A DNA stretch of 64,000 nt from Sinotaia quadrata (GCA_028829895.1 CM054181.1:105783860-105847859), one strand, 5' to 3'; shown: positions 48,601 through 62,750, counted from the first letter of the stretch. The notes: generated from the sequence alone by a model not told the origin. Program-made: numbers and translations.

Positions 48601-48790
48601 GTGAATGCCAGGGTCAGGTGCTGGAAACAATAATACAGCAAATACTTCTCCAAGATAAGATTCTATTCTTGGCACTTGGCAGAGATAAGGACAAAAACAT
48701 ACGGCAAATATGCGGCGTGGCATATATAATATTTCTCTTTCCCTCGCTCCATTGGGAGGTGTCTGTTTATATCTGCTAGCAAATGAGTCT
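48600..48790. promoter_or_regulatory. candidate regulatory stretch with repeated GATA words
   Basis: A compact unique block with AAGATAAGAT (about 48653), AGAGATAAGGAC (about 48682), AACAATAATACAGC and a TATATAA-containing end. Repeated GATAAG words support it only weakly. Confidence 0.25.
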
Positions 48791-50590
48791 ATATGATTCA
48801 TCTGTTGGGCGGGGTGGGGGTGGAAGGGAGGCTGTGCGTAGAACATAATAGCCTCTCCTCTAAAGAAAAGTCAGGGACATTGACTGGCACGCATAAACAT
48901 CATCTCACACTGCAGACTAATAGCGAAACCTGGGATAATACCTCAGAAAAATCAAAACGAATTATGCCCGAAATGAATTATGAAATGAAAAGAAATGTTG
49001 CACATGAACAAAACTAAGGACTAATATGTATACGAAGCGCCGCATGACTGGTGCGGCCATTTCCCCGCAATGGAGCAAATTGTGTAAAAAATATATAAAC
49101 AAAAAACAAAAAATAAACAGCACCTTAAGACGTATGTGCGCATGTCATGTGCTTATGGGTTTTAAAGAAAATAATTATAGGCTATAGAGGCTATCATCTT
49201 TTTTATAAGCATTATAAAATCACTACTAACTGTATGATTATCTTCAATGCGAGACTTATCAAAACTACATTCACTAGTAATTGCATATTTATCAGCATGC
49301 ACTATCGTATATTTATTTCCTATATGTGTATTAATGTACGCATCAACTAAGACAATTTTAAATTTCATTCCCTTTAAATTAAATATAAATATGGATTATG
49401 TGTGAATACACATATATATCTGTGTGTATATATATATAGATATATATATACACACACATGTGTGCGCGTGTGCATTTTGGTGGTTGGAGGAGAGGGTAGC
49501 TGTTTTAAATTTCTGCTACCAAAGAGTCCGAGCGCATAAAAGCTATAGAATCAAACAAACCATTAAGTGCGAAATCAAAAGTAAAAATAAAGATGAACGC
49601 AGCTCGGTTTTCAATTCACGTTTACAAAAAACAACCAACTCAAACAATCGCATGCGATGCTAATACGGAGGAAAAAATGTTTCTGAAGTAAGAAGTATAT
49701 ATACAACTGCATAACTATCCCGTTTATTCAGGCATCCTTTCGTTTGTAAATAATAAAATGAACATTAATTATTATCTTCTTTCAACTTTTCTTGCACACA
49801 CACACAAACACACAAACACACACACACACCCTTATTTGATGCAGGTCTTTCCAAGCAGTGGAATGCCAGATTCCCAGTAAGCAAGGAAGGATTCCGATTT
49901 CAGAGAAACGAGACAAAAGGAAAAAGGGGAGGTGGGTGGATAATTTATATTATTTTGCAAGACCAGATGATTTGTCTCTTTGATAACTCATATGACAATA
50001 ACCAGAATTGCTTTTCTCTTTCCCTATCGGCGCACGTGCAAGCGACGTACTGGCTTGAAACCAGTTCCTGGCACCCATCATAACAATCGCATCTTCATTT
50101 ATTTGTGAGAAATGTAACCCGCTGTTTTTCTGCACACAAACGTACATACATTTCAATGGTTTAGACACGACGTCAAGCGTTAACGCAATTTCCTTTGTAA
50201 TGGTGTAAGCGCGCGCGATTGTGTGTGTGTGTGTTTGAGGAGAGAAAGAGAGAGAAAAAGACATTATGTTAGGGTGCATGCGTACGTGTGTGGGGTGTGT
50301 GAGTTCTGAGCGAATTTATGATCTCCTTGTTACTATGTATTATTTCCTATACTGATCGGAATATTGTAGTGCTTCGCGGGATGAAATGCGAATAAAACTT
50401 CTAATCGACTTCATATAGAATACTTTCTGAGGGAAATTGAACCAGCAATTTACATCCATGCTCGTGCGTGAACAATATTTCTACAAAATAAAAATAAAAA
50501 TACGAAAGAAAATAAATAAAACAAATAAAATACACCGAAAAATTAAACACAAATACGTCTAACATGCCCCTGCTCTCTCACACACCCACA
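48791..50590. other. non-coding sequence with AT/CA microsatellites
   Basis: Mixed TA/CA runs at about 49410-49475 and CA runs at 49793-49830. No gene or larger repeat. Confidence 0.45.
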
Positions 50591-50594
50591 CAAA

Positions 50595-50641
50595 CTGTTT
50601 AGCGATTAAAAAATTGAATACAAGAGCGGGAACTTTCTCTT

Positions 50642-50696
<55 letters not shown>

Positions 50697-50750
50697 TTGT
50701 TTAGCGATAAAAAATTGAATACAAGCGCGGGAACTCTCTCTCTCTCTCAT
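50595..50750 (+). repeat. (CA)n microsatellite flanked by a duplicated segment
   Basis: A block of about 55 bp at 50598-50648 (core GTTTAGCGATTAAAAAATTG) recurs at about 50699-50750 with few changes, and the (CA)23 run at 50649-50694 lies between. The microsatellite and its flank were duplicated as a unit. Confidence 0.85.
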
Positions 50751-52560
50751 TAATACTTCGGTTTTTTATTTGGCAGAGTGATTAGACTGCCACAGAACTA
50801 GACAATTCAATTACCTGTGCACTCTTTTCCACGTCCAGCATATTCATCTATCGCAGATGAGATTTAGTCAGTTGAAAAATATTTACCGCGCTGGCTTACC
50901 CACATACACTAACACGGGTGGGCCTTTAGCACTTAGCTGTCAGTGTCTTAAGCAGTAGGACATATAATAATCGGATGTGTCGCCCCCACTCACATACCCA
51001 ACCCTCCTTTCTTCTCTACCCCCCTCCACATATACACACAGTCTGCTGCTTCAGTAGACCAGATGAAATTTATCATTCATAAGGCAAGGCAAGCGCTAAC
51101 ACGGAGCTATACCAAACAAGACACCATCATTCTCTTTCATGCAGCTCTATCTGTACATCGTTAGCAAGACTTCTCCGTTCAGTTTCATACTGCTGTCACT
51201 GCCAACATACTTCTGCATCATTCTATTTCAAGCCGACTGCTATCTGATACGTTGACAACAAGACATGTCAGCACCCGACGAAACCCATGTAAACGGAATG
51301 AAGAGTGAAATAAACTTAGACTTGCGATATATTTCAGTTTGGGGTTTGTGTAGTCTGACTAAGATGGCGGTTGCACGAACGTCCACAAAGGGGGAGCAAC
51401 TCAGAACAAATACTTCCTGTTTGTGTATTTGTTTGTAGTTTTACAGCGACTAAGCTTTGGTAATATTCTTGTGAAACCGCTTGTGCTTGGACAGACTGAC
51501 AAGAGAGCTGGCTTAGGTGAATAAGCATAAATTACATGTACAGAATATAAGGTTGTGAGTGAGTACAATAACTTTTAAAAAAATGATCAGAAACTGAGAA
51601 TTTATCTATGAAAACAATCTCCCATCTGGGAGAAAGCTGAACACGATTTTACATGTTTCAATATAAACAATGCCAAACGGGAAAAAAAGAAAGAAAGAAA
51701 GAAAGAAAGAGAAAAGAGAAAAAAATAGTGAGCAACAGATTCTTTGTAGTGCTTGTTCGCACAACATTCACTTTTCAATGTTCGTTGATTTCATGGTTAG
51801 GTGAAGGTGGAAGCTTTCAGAGTTACTTCCCTAGAATGTCATAGGGGTCACATAGGAACAGAGGCTATTCCCTGTTCACAGGATCTACACCGGTCATGCC
51901 TAAGACCTCAGATGCATCATGCACCTTAATTCGGTGGTGGGGCTGGGCGGATGGGGTAACTGACTGCCATGATAAATAGCCCAGTCAGGACTGTTTGTAA
52001 ACGGAAAATTAGCATTTTTCTACCCTCTATTTAGAATCGCTGTTCATGAGTGGCTGAAAGGGCTACACTTCAAAGAAAAAATAAGCACCTGAAATTATCA
52101 AACTAGTAAACAGATCCTAAGTGATCTTTGCAAATCCTATAACACCTCGTATAAAAATGGTTCCGTGATGGTTAGGATAGACAGATAATACGGGAACAAA
52201 GAACGGTAATAAAAAAAAGAAGGAAACCGAAAGATTGAAGAAGTTGAAAAGATCAAAAGCAAGTCAGGAAAAGTTACAGAGAGCTTGGAGTCGGAAGACA
52301 TTAACAACAAGTAATGAGGGGCGTACAGAGATGCCAATAAAGAAACTGCTGAAGAAATCAAGCCAATTGTTGCTCTTTCATCACGTGACCTGCTGTGAGT
52401 TGTGGGTCAAAGAGCGTATCGTTTTAGGTCAAGCCAAGGGAAACTATTCTCATTCAACTACTCTAGGAACCCACACGCATGCGCAGACTGTTGCGACTGG
52501 TAAACAGGTCAAAGAAGCAGTATGCCTTTCCACTGACTTACGAGGACCACAACGCTACAG
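50751..52560. other. non-coding sequence
   Basis: No gene recognised. A YY1-like AAGATGGCGG lies at 51361-51370 and a GAAA run at about 51688-51712. A plus-strand ORF of 115 codons (52235-52582) is Lys/Ser-rich and unrecognised. Confidence 0.4.
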
Positions 52561-52609
52561 GGTTTTAATTATCTATAAATGAGCTGGAAATTCACGTTAG
52601 CACAGTCTC

Positions 52610-52745
52610 ACCGTGCCCGCATTCTAACAAGCTTATTTCCATGTTAATTAATTAACTTTGCTTACTCAAGCGTGCCAATGACCCGGTCAAGTGTGCTCAT
52701 AGCCACTATCGAAGTTTACTGACTTTTATGAAACTGTTGTCTTAA
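52610..52745. promoter_or_regulatory. candidate regulatory stretch with homeodomain and NK-like words
   Basis: Contains TTAATTAATTAACTTTGC, CTCAAGCGTGCC and GTCAAGTGTGC, i.e. a TAAT cluster followed by two words like NK-class homeodomain targets (CAAGTG). Motif support only. Confidence 0.25.
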
Positions 52746-53399
52746 GAACACCAAGGGTGAGTTTATTTTTATTTTTTTAAATGGTCTCCTTTCCTGACGT
52801 TAAAAGCACTGCACACAAAAAAAGTAGTCTCCTTGAGGAGACTATAAACTACACAGAACTATACTATACTGCTTTGATTGTGCTTGTCTTGTACGCCTTC
52901 TGTGCAGGGTGAAATTAAAAATCACCTAGGTGTTCGTTCACTAGTGAGATAGAACTGGATCATTTAAGTCAAAGTCGACAGGAAGTCACGTGACAATTTT
53001 TGCCTCTGATGATGAGTACTGCCGTTGACCGTTGGGGTACAAAGTCCAATCATTGAAGAAACTAGGCAGAACTTAGGGGAAATAAATAGTTCATTTCTCC
53101 AAGCAGTGCGATCAATTCAGAGCAATAAAATTGTACTTAGTTAAATAAAAGATGTTACGCTAAATTCTTTCTCTAAACGTATTATAGTAATTTTTTAAAA
53201 GGTATCGTTAAAGAGCCCTTCTATGCTCCATGACACCGATCAAAGAGAAGGCATGTTATGTGCCCTAGGATTCCAGCAAAAAGACAAGTCAGTAATGTAA
53301 AATATTCATAGATGAATACAAGTTTTCAACTGTCTGTCTTGATTGCTTGCCAGACTCCTTTTATGCGTTTGCACTCTAAAAATTGTCAAAACTTGTCCA

Positions 53400-53730
53400 T
53401 GTTTTATTTTATTAGGAACTGTCCACGTTCTGCGCCATTTTGCTGCGAATTCATGTGCATTCGACTCTCGACACCCTTCCCTTGATTGGTTATCAAGAGC
53501 ATGATGGGAAGAGTGCCAAATTAATTTATTGGTTACTTAGATAAAAGACTTTCTTGAGAAGCAATTTATGTAAATAAGTTATTCACAAAATATGCATATC
53601 CAGATAAATAATGAATATTTTACTGCATTTAAGAATATTTTTGGCCAACTACAACTTATTTACCTCAGTTAGGCGTAATTAATTAGATAAATTGGCCTTT
53701 GAATATGTTTGTGTGGATTAAAATGGGAAG
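53400..53730. promoter_or_regulatory. strong-looking candidate enhancer upstream of sall
   Basis: Dense, non-repeated words typical of developmental enhancers: CCTTGATTGG, AAATTAATTTATTGG, AAAATATGCATATCC (POU/octamer-like), CAGATAAATAATGAA and GCGTAATTAATTAGATAAAT. They fall within 300 bp with no open frame of note. If this is part of the sall locus, it would lie in an upstream intron or 5' flank. Function and conservation are inference. Confidence 0.35.
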
Positions 53731-56700
53731 AAATAAATAAATTTTAAAATCTTTCTCACACGCCCAAATAGTTAAGGACAATATTATGTATGAAGTAGTA
53801 TGTAAAGAACAGTGAGGTGTCACGTATTTAACTATATATTAGAAAGTTAGAACATTAAACCTACTATACAACACTCACCCTTCTCTCTCAGACACACGCA
53901 GTACAAATAAATGCACATATGTACGAGCCTCCAACGTTTGAATTTGCAAGACAGAACAGGAAAACAACAAAAAATATGCTTGATGACGGTTGCTTTACAT
54001 CATTCAACAGGCGAACCGAAAGTGAATCTTTTCATCCCATCTTTAATTAATAGCTATCAAGAACAGTGTAAAGCGAGTCCCATCCCCCGCCCTCACTGAC
54101 ACCGGTAGTAGTATGCGAACAATTCTAAGCACCAATGATTTCATGCCTCTCATGTCGATTTCGCTTGCTAGCCGTGTCGATTGTGTTCAGAATAACTCGC
54201 TCTTGTGTCTCGGGATGACAGAGAAAACAATCTGGATGTCCCTATGACAATGATTCTGAGAGCACCATCAGTTGAAGGATACGAAAACAAAAGACGTTCG
54301 ATGAAAAAATAGTTGACGGGGGGAGAGGGCGCGGAGATCGCGCCATTTTCAGACGACACTGCGCATGTTATAAACCTGCGTTCAGTAAACTTCAGCGTGC
54401 AGAACGCTGCTCTGACAAAACACCAACATAACAAATATTATGTTACATGCACACATTATACCGTATCGATTCGTGTACTTGTATATGAGATGCGATATTT
54501 CACTCCCAAGCAATTGTACAAATACCATTCATACTAAATGCAGAGAAGACTGTTTGAATAATAGAGTCTAGTGCTCTGCGGTAATCATTTAACGACGATA
54601 ATCGTGCGGGGATAAAATAATTTCCGCGGTTATTATACCCCACTTATGACAAGTTAATGACGACGATGATAAATTATTGTTATTATTATCCCGATTTTCT
54701 TTGAGGCTCTCGTATTTCCTTAATAATTGATGCTTTATTCGGCTTGCCTGTCACCACATCCTCGACTTTCCAGGTGGTTGCTTGGCACATGATGGCCGTT
54801 TTTCGCAGCAGTCTTTGAAATTTGACAAAGGTGTGATGCCCCCCCCCCCCCCTCCCCCATCCACTATCAAAATCATGTACCGACCTGCGCAATGGAGCGA
54901 ACTGTCACTGGGTTTCGAATATTAGCTAAGTCGCCTTTGACAAAAGCCAGTCCGAGGTCAGGGCAACAGAGACTGGCAACAAGGGCCGAGATCATGGCGT
55001 AACTTCTAACTAGGACCATTCAGAGTGGTTTTTGAATTGGGTCACGGTGCGTAGGTTACCGCAATAGCAGGCTTAATTTCACGTTATTATCGGCTAGCTT
55101 TTACTCGTTTGGAATGTTTATTATTATTATTATTAGTCTGTGTATCCAAGCAACACACATTTTGATGGATTCAGAAGTTAAAGCATTGTGATTCTCTTAA
55201 GTTCCTTAACACATGGAACAATAAACACACTTTAATTATTCCCGTAGCCCATATTTGTTGAATCAATACTTTTTAAATGATTGAAATGCAATAACACTAT
55301 TTATTCAAATTATTCAAAACATTTAACTAAAAATTCTGTAAATAAATACAAATATAAATACTATTTATGCAAACTAATATTATTCAAAAGATAACTGTGT
55401 TGATAATACTGAACACAAAAGTATATACACCTTAATTATAAACATAAATCCCTATAGAAATATACACTATTTAATAAGCAAAATCTAGGTGTGCATATAT
55501 GCTATTTTTAAACATATAAATATTACTTTAAATATAAGCATTCAGACTCTATACAAATATACAATAATGAAGAGAAAAGACATCGTTAAGACGTAATCGA
55601 TATGCGTGCAAATACTATAAATAGAAAACCATGCAAACTTTCTTTCTACACCATATAAACATTATCTTCCCAAAGAAATGAATGTTTACACGTAAACACA
55701 ATTAAAGACACACTATTATAAATCATCATATATAGATTAAATTATCGTCCGCAAAGAGTAATTGAAAATCAAAGCAATTCCCAAAAGACAAACGAAAGAT
55801 TGGCCTCAGTACTACTTTGCAATGATTTCTCATTTCCAAAGTTAACTTTGCAATGTTTTCTCATTTTCAAAGTTAATTGTTTTCACAAAAAAACCTTCTA
55901 AAAAGCAAATATTAAAACTATTACAAATACTTGAACACACACACACACAACACTACAACACATACATTCCAGAAACCCAATTCCTGTGTGGGAAAAAAAA
56001 AGTAAACTATAAATATCTTCAAACATCTTAAGGTCGGACCTTTAACTTACTTCGCTAGTCTAACAGTGTTCATCGGAAACTTTGGTCACGCAGCCTGGAA
56101 AACTATGGTGACCGTTCACCCATCAGCAACAGAAGTGTAATTTTCATGCAAGTGCTTCCGCCCATGTTTTTTTCCACACTACACTGTTACAAAATTTGGT
56201 TCGCGCCACAATGGTTATGCTGTCTTTTTCTTCCCATGCAAGTGACTGAGAGAACGTGACTTTGAGACAAGACTTTGAATGAACTTGGCTCAGGTAATCC
56301 GAGATAAAGTTATATAGAGACACAATAGTAGTAGTTATAATTATTGTTTCTCTAAGTTCTTCTTCATCATCATCTAATAGTATTAATATTATCGTTCGAT
56401 AATAAAATAGACTAGAATTTGTGATAGACATAATAACAAGAAAATGCTGTAGCTTTCGCTGGATATGGAAATAACACTTGTATGATATATTCTTACAATA
56501 TACGGAGTGATAGCAACACAAATGCAGAAGTTATATTATTATTATCAAAACAAATTAAAATACAGTGATGAAGTTTTAATTAGATAACCATCATAATGGA
56601 GTAGTGCTAACATTAACATAATCGAAATCAGCCTCCGAAAAGTATGAAATATTTCACTTTTCCTTTCCACGCATACGCGCTCGAACACACGTGCACTCAC

Positions 56701-58740
56701 ACCTAATAATTTACATGCTCGTCCCTGGTTGGCTAAGAACAAACTTTGCAAAACCGTTCGCATTAATTTTAGTCGCCAAGTCCACTATATCCAGTTTGCA
56801 CACGGAGCACACAGTGCGGACTAGATTTAAACTTATTGCTTGTGTCAAGAGCCTCGACTTTTTTCTTCTTGTAACCTCTCAAGTGAGTTACATTTTCCTT
56901 GAACAAATTCGTTAGCACTCAAGTGGTCCCTTCGCTCAAGTTATCGCAAACAGTAGACCAATGTTCAACGGTACATGGATTGATATATGTTAATGGGGAT
57001 GTCAATGTTAGTTTGGAGGGTAAATTTCAAGAGATAAAAAAAAAAAGAAAATAGGAATACAAACACTATATCTCCAATTCAACATCTAAACAAGTGCTAC
57101 AGTATATTCCGCACACTTTTAAATTAAAACATATCTTACATAATACAACTCAGTGATTACAAAATGAATTAAAGGTGCGAACATACATACATTTTGAAAG
57201 TGCTATGGAAACACACAACACACATATTGTATGTGAACACATTCGACCACGTGTACTGTTTTCCCATAATGCCACAGTCTGAACTGGCTTAACCAGTTTC
57301 CTTTTTTTTAACGCCATGTCGTAAACAGACTCACTCCTATTAAGTTCGAGAAAGAAGACCACGGAGAACCAATAAACACAACATGTTTCCTATCCAAATA
57401 AATTTTAATAACAGGTTAAAATTTTCTTCTTCGTGTTTTCTTCTTTACTCCAGGCAAAGTGGATAGGAAAGCCAGTTTTAGTTGCATGACATTTCAGCAA
57501 TCTAAAGAACAATAATGCTGCATCGTTCAATCTCGAGTGACATTTAAAATGTCTTCTATAAAGGTTTTCAGTATAGCTTTTCTTATTCGAAGAAAGGCTT
57601 TGTATTTTTCTTTGTATTCTTTGCAAAGAGTTGATAAATAATTTAGTTTGCATGAAATAAAATAACAGGCAACATTTTCTTTCAGTTTACTTATAGACTT
57701 AACGTCCTCCAACTACCGAAGCAGAAGTGGACAGCATGGTATTGAGGTGCGAAAGTAAATGTGATAAATATGTACGCTTACAAACATCTACACACGCACA
57801 CATACGCACATGCACTGTGTCTGTCTGTCTCTCTATCTCTCCTTTCACAAATCGACTGCGTCTGACTCCCCTCCCATCTCCAAGTACTCGGGTGTACTCT
57901 ATTCGAATGTCTATATTTCCGTCTCCCCCATTTTCCTCACAGACACACAAACAAATACATACCATTTCCAAGTACATGAGGCTGCGCTGGGACTTTGCCA
58001 ATCAATCAATCTCACTTTATCCTCTGTTTCGAAGAGCTGCGCTCCTATTTATACAGTACTTGTAAAACTATAGTTTATAATATTCTCTATATGTCTGCAC
58101 GTCCCTGCTTTCTCTTTTATCTCTCGTGCTTCAAAGAGAACTAGAAAACAGTTTAGCTGTAATAAAAACACGCCAGACGCCCTATTAGCTCAGTACATTA
58201 GAATGAAAAGCTAGGGGAGAGAGAGTGGGTGGGTGGGAGGGAGAGATGATGGAAGGGAGGCAGTACAAGAAAATAATTACGACAGAAATGTACCTAAAGA
58301 GTAAGTGTAAAAGTAATAAAATGCATAAAGCAATAAATAACTGAAAACACGTGCATACAAGATCACTTCGCGTTACAATTTAGCACAACTATGCGAAACA
58401 CATTAGTACGCTTACTGACGTGAACTGAGAAAGATACAGCTTAAAAATTACGTTACTGGCAAGGTGTGGAGTTTCTGGCAACGTTTATGTTTATCAAGTA
58501 CAAGCTCTTCGTAATAGGAGATAAATACACGTATGGCGTGGGGTGGAGAAGGGGAGGGGAGGAATTCAGAAGGTATGATTATGTTACTCTCCTACCAAGT
58601 CAGGACTGTCGTACTTCTAGTTGTTGTTGTGGGAAGATTTTGTCGGTTTGGGGCAAGATGTTGCGCACGCACAAACACAGAGTGTACGCGAACGATAAAA
58701 TAAAGCATGTTTAGTGTTCGGTGTTCATAGTGCACCCTGT
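53731..58740. other. non-coding sequence
   Basis: AT-rich, with a C run at about 54839-54850, ATT runs near 54675 and 55118, a two-copy duplication of about 33 bp at 55815-55875, CA runs at about 55936 and a GA/GGGTGGGT run at 58215-58240. Several ORFs up to 125 codons have no similarity. I see no gene. Confidence 0.4.
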
Positions 58741-58745
58741 AAGTG

Positions 58746-58924
58746 ACCGTGGACACTGATATATACTAGAGTTACGGACATTTTAATGCAATCGTGTACC
58801 CTGCAAAAGAACCGTGGACACTGATATATACTAGAGTTACGGACATTTTAATACAAACGTGTACCCTGCAAAAGAACCGTGGACACTGATATATACTAGA
58901 GTTACGGACATTTAAATACAAACT
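58746..58924 (+). repeat. 65-bp tandem repeat, nearly 3 copies
   Basis: Units start at 58746, 58811 and 58876 (core ACCGTGGACACTGATATATA then CTAGAGTTACGGACATTTTA); almost identical. A tetranucleotide CTAT/CTAC run follows at about 58955-59000. Confidence 0.93.
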
Positions 58925-59505
58925 TAGACATAATCTACAACCTACCTATCTTTCCATCTCTATCTATCTATCTGTCTATCTACCTACCCGTCTGCCTGCC
59001 ATATGAATAATATAATGCAATGTACACACGCATACACGTTAAAACTAGCTTTGTTCTATTTATTTTTTTTAATTTTTTATTTGACAAAAAAAAATCTCCA
59101 TATATGCAGCCCAGTATTCGTTTCAAATTGCAATATTTTTTCTTACCGCCACATGTCATTAGACAGTTTTTCGTCTTCATTTTCAAAAATATTGGTTTCA
59201 TTATTTTACAATGCAATCAATCACGCCAACATTTTTAAGAATCGCATCAGTTTCTTATGTTTAACGAAAACTTACTCAGAATTAGAAAGCAGACAGAAAA
59301 GAGAACAAGTTAAAAGAATAAAAGAGAAAAATGTACACTTGAACGGTGGCGATTGGTGACGTATAAACAAAGTTATTGCTGAATAGTGTGCTGATAACTA
59401 AGATATTGGAAATTCAACATTTTGTAAAATATAGAAATAAAGTCACCCACTACGTAATTTGTTTTATGTACACACATTTATTTATTTTTACTCTATAATG
59501 TAAAA

Positions 59506-59602
59506 CAAGTATTTGTTTTTACTCTATGTATGTACAAACAAGTATTTGTTTTTACTTTATGTATGTACAAACAAGTATTTGTTTTTACTCTATGCATGTA
59601 TC
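59506..59602 (+). repeat. 33-bp minisatellite, 3 copies
   Basis: Units begin at 59506, 59539 and 59572 (core CAAGTATTTGTTTTTACTCT then ATGTATGTACAAA). Confidence 0.92.
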
Positions 59603-59734
59603 GTCGGGCTCGCTAGAATTCAGGAAGTAGCATAAAGCTATCCGATGATCATTATCAACCCTAACATAACCTCTTCCTTCTTTTCATTCTTCCATTTTCC
59701 TCGATATATATGTCCATCCACGTTGCATTTATCC

Positions 59735-59750
59735 GGTGTGTGTGTGGTGT

Positions 59751-59818
<68 letters not shown>
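59735..59818 (+). repeat. (GT)n microsatellite
   Basis: About 40 GT units with two interruptions near the start. The minus-strand threonine/histidine repeat ORF here is an artefact. Confidence 0.95.
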
Positions 59819-59820
<2 letters not shown>

Positions 59821-62750
59821 AATTCATGGCGCGCATAACAATGCAGGATAAAACACACTACAAATCGTTTGAACCCTAACTCATCTTCGCTGTCTTTGTT
59901 GAAATCATTTATATAAACCCATCACTCTCAGAGTTATTACTGCCGGATGCGTGAAAACTATCTGGGACGTGCTGTTACAAGCCTGTATTCTTGTTCTATA
60001 CTTGAGTCAAGCACAGACAAGTATTTGTTCTAGATCAATACATGGAATAAATGGTACATATTTGCGTTCTAAGCCAGCAAATCACGTTTGTTATGTTATA
60101 CTATTCAGAAATTCTGCTTAATGTTATTTATTATATTATTTTATATAATGTTTGTTATGTTATTCTGTATGTGTTACAAAATCCACTTGCGTCTGAAAAA
60201 TAATTATACGGTACAACATTGTTATTTTGTACACTGTTACTCCGTAATACATATTTTTGTTATGTTATCTTCTCTATATATACTGTTGTGTTATGCTATG
60301 AAGCACAATGTGTTTGTGTTGCTTTTCTGCACGGATACTTGTTTGTTATGTGGGATATTACAAGTGCGTTCGTTGTTTCCTATCTCGCTCAATACAGTAA
60401 CCAGCAATACATATGCACTGTGATTACCGTCTATATGGACATCCGGTAGCGAATGATTTTAAAGCTTAGCGCAAAATATTTGCACATGTTCTACTCCTTG
60501 AAACTTGTCAGCTCGTGATTTGAAGCCATTGAAAGCAGTTAACTCCAGCACAACACGAGAAGAGTTGTCTCCCTAGCGTCATCTACCCAATCTCCCCGAA
60601 AACAATTCCTTTCCTTTAGCTAACTGAATCTATCGGAGGAAAGGATAGAGGTAAGATGGAAGATTCTTTCTGAAAGATAGAGAGAAATAACAACACGTGA
60701 AACATACACAACGAAATAACAGTGCCTCCTGCAACTAAGACTTTAACAAAGGAAGGGAACAGACCAGACGATCGTGAATTACATGTAAATTTCACATTTA
60801 GCGGGTTTTTTCCATAGCACACTGCATACTGGTTGTCGCTACTAATGCCTCGTCGAGCAAACCCAGTTATGGTTCATAAAACCAGGGCGCACGCCAATGT
60901 GCGAATCCGAATGTAAACTGAACGCCCGCTTCGGGCTTGCAAATAAGACGAGCCCGGGGGCAGGGTCAAGTCACATCCACTGTCTATATCCACCTTGAAC
61001 AAACAACATTCTGCCACCAACAGCTGCATCTAGGTGTTGTTCAGCCTCCATATTATCTCCCTTGCTGCCATGACCCATATTAATTGTACATCGAAGTCCT
61101 CGGAGAAGAAAATCATTAAAACCATGGAACAATAAAACGAAGAAAACCTCTTTTTCTCGTAAAGCTAAGGTTTGTTTTTTGTTTAGTAGAACCTGACATT
61201 TTATTTAAACGAAATTCTACTTTAAATTACTAATGTCTCACTTCCCATTATGTTAATTTTCAACCATCCCACAGAAATTCAGCGAAGTGACTATTACATG
61301 CATTTATGCTGCAAATGATAAAATCTTTAAAATAAATATAGTACGTATAATTTAACATTAACAACAACGAAAATCCGAACGTGACAAACATATTAATATG
61401 GTGGAGTTGATGCCCGTTTCAAGGAAAACGACAATAACACTCAAATGGCATTCCTACATTAATACACGTTAAACAAATGATGACGAAGAATACGTTCGCC
61501 AGTCGCAGGACAGTGTAAGATTAAGAACAAAGTAAACACGACGCCGGAAGTTGTAAACATTTCTAAAGCATGAAGTCACACCAAAAGAGAGAGAGAGAAA
61601 AAGAAAAGAAAAGAAAAAGTATAAAAGTAGTAACATAAAAGAAAGCAAGTTACACGAAGTAGATCAATAACAAGGAACATATAAATATAATGTCATATAG
61701 AGAGGTTCTTGGATTTGAGGTTTACAATATTTCAAACAATACTGCAAACGCATACACCATACAGGCTAATTGATAAAAGCACGCAAACACTCTCTTCTAA
61801 CCCACACGCACAAGTGGAGATTAAAGCCATGAACAGGTGGACATAAGACGAACGTGAAATCAGTCAAGTACGTCATGCATGGTCAGTTACACTTTCCACT
61901 TCCCACCCACTCCCACCCCACTGCCCACCCATCCCGAAAACATCTCACCAGTCGCGAGCCGGCAGAGCAACAAACCGAAGTACCCATTGAAGTGTTCTTC
62001 ACACACCTGTGTGTACATCTCTAGTTTCAATCTGGCAGCTACACAGCAACGTAATCTGTGGTAATCTTATAATGACTTGATCAAATGTCAGTTGTCATGA
62101 TCAGAAGCGCTGCCATAATAAAATACCTGCCATACTGTCAGTCTAACCGAGCTCCCTATGATTTTACAGTGATTTTATAAGCATGCTTATATCTTTCCTT
62201 TTTCAAAATGAACTTTTGCTAGCAGAAGGACCTGTTTATTAATGTAATGCACCATTCTCTAGCAGCTAAGGCTGTTCGTGGTCTGGAATGGCGTGGGATG
62301 TGAATGAAGTTTACCCGGGTAGCAAAATCACACCCGTAGTCCACTGACTTACAGGTAAAATAATATCCTATGATATCAAACACACACGCACACACACAAC
62401 ACAACACAAGAACAGAGGCTGGAGGGACACAACAAACAGACGTAGGTACTCCTCCACCACATATTTATTTTAATATTTTTTTCTTAAAGATGAATTATCA
62501 AGATTAGACAAGGCTGAAAAGGACCGGATAGAGGAAATTGAGGATTGGCATAAACCTCGTACACATTGTTATTTGGTAAAGTTTTATTTTTAAAAAAAAT
62601 TAGTTTTAAGGTTTAGTTGTGTATTAAAATAAGAGCAAGAAACAATCTCGTGCAGGAAATATGTCAATTTCATTCTTTCTTTAAAAAAAAAATGTCGGTA
62701 CAGAAAAACAATTTATATCCGTCAAAGATAGAGACAGCTCCGCTTATGGC
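59819..62750. other. non-coding sequence with one GC-richer block
   Basis: Mostly AT-rich, including a TGTTATGTTAT-rich stretch at about 60085-60300. A GC-richer unique block at about 60835-61080 contains CCCGCTTCGGGC and could be regulatory DNA. No coding exon of sall or any other gene was recognised. Confidence 0.4.
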
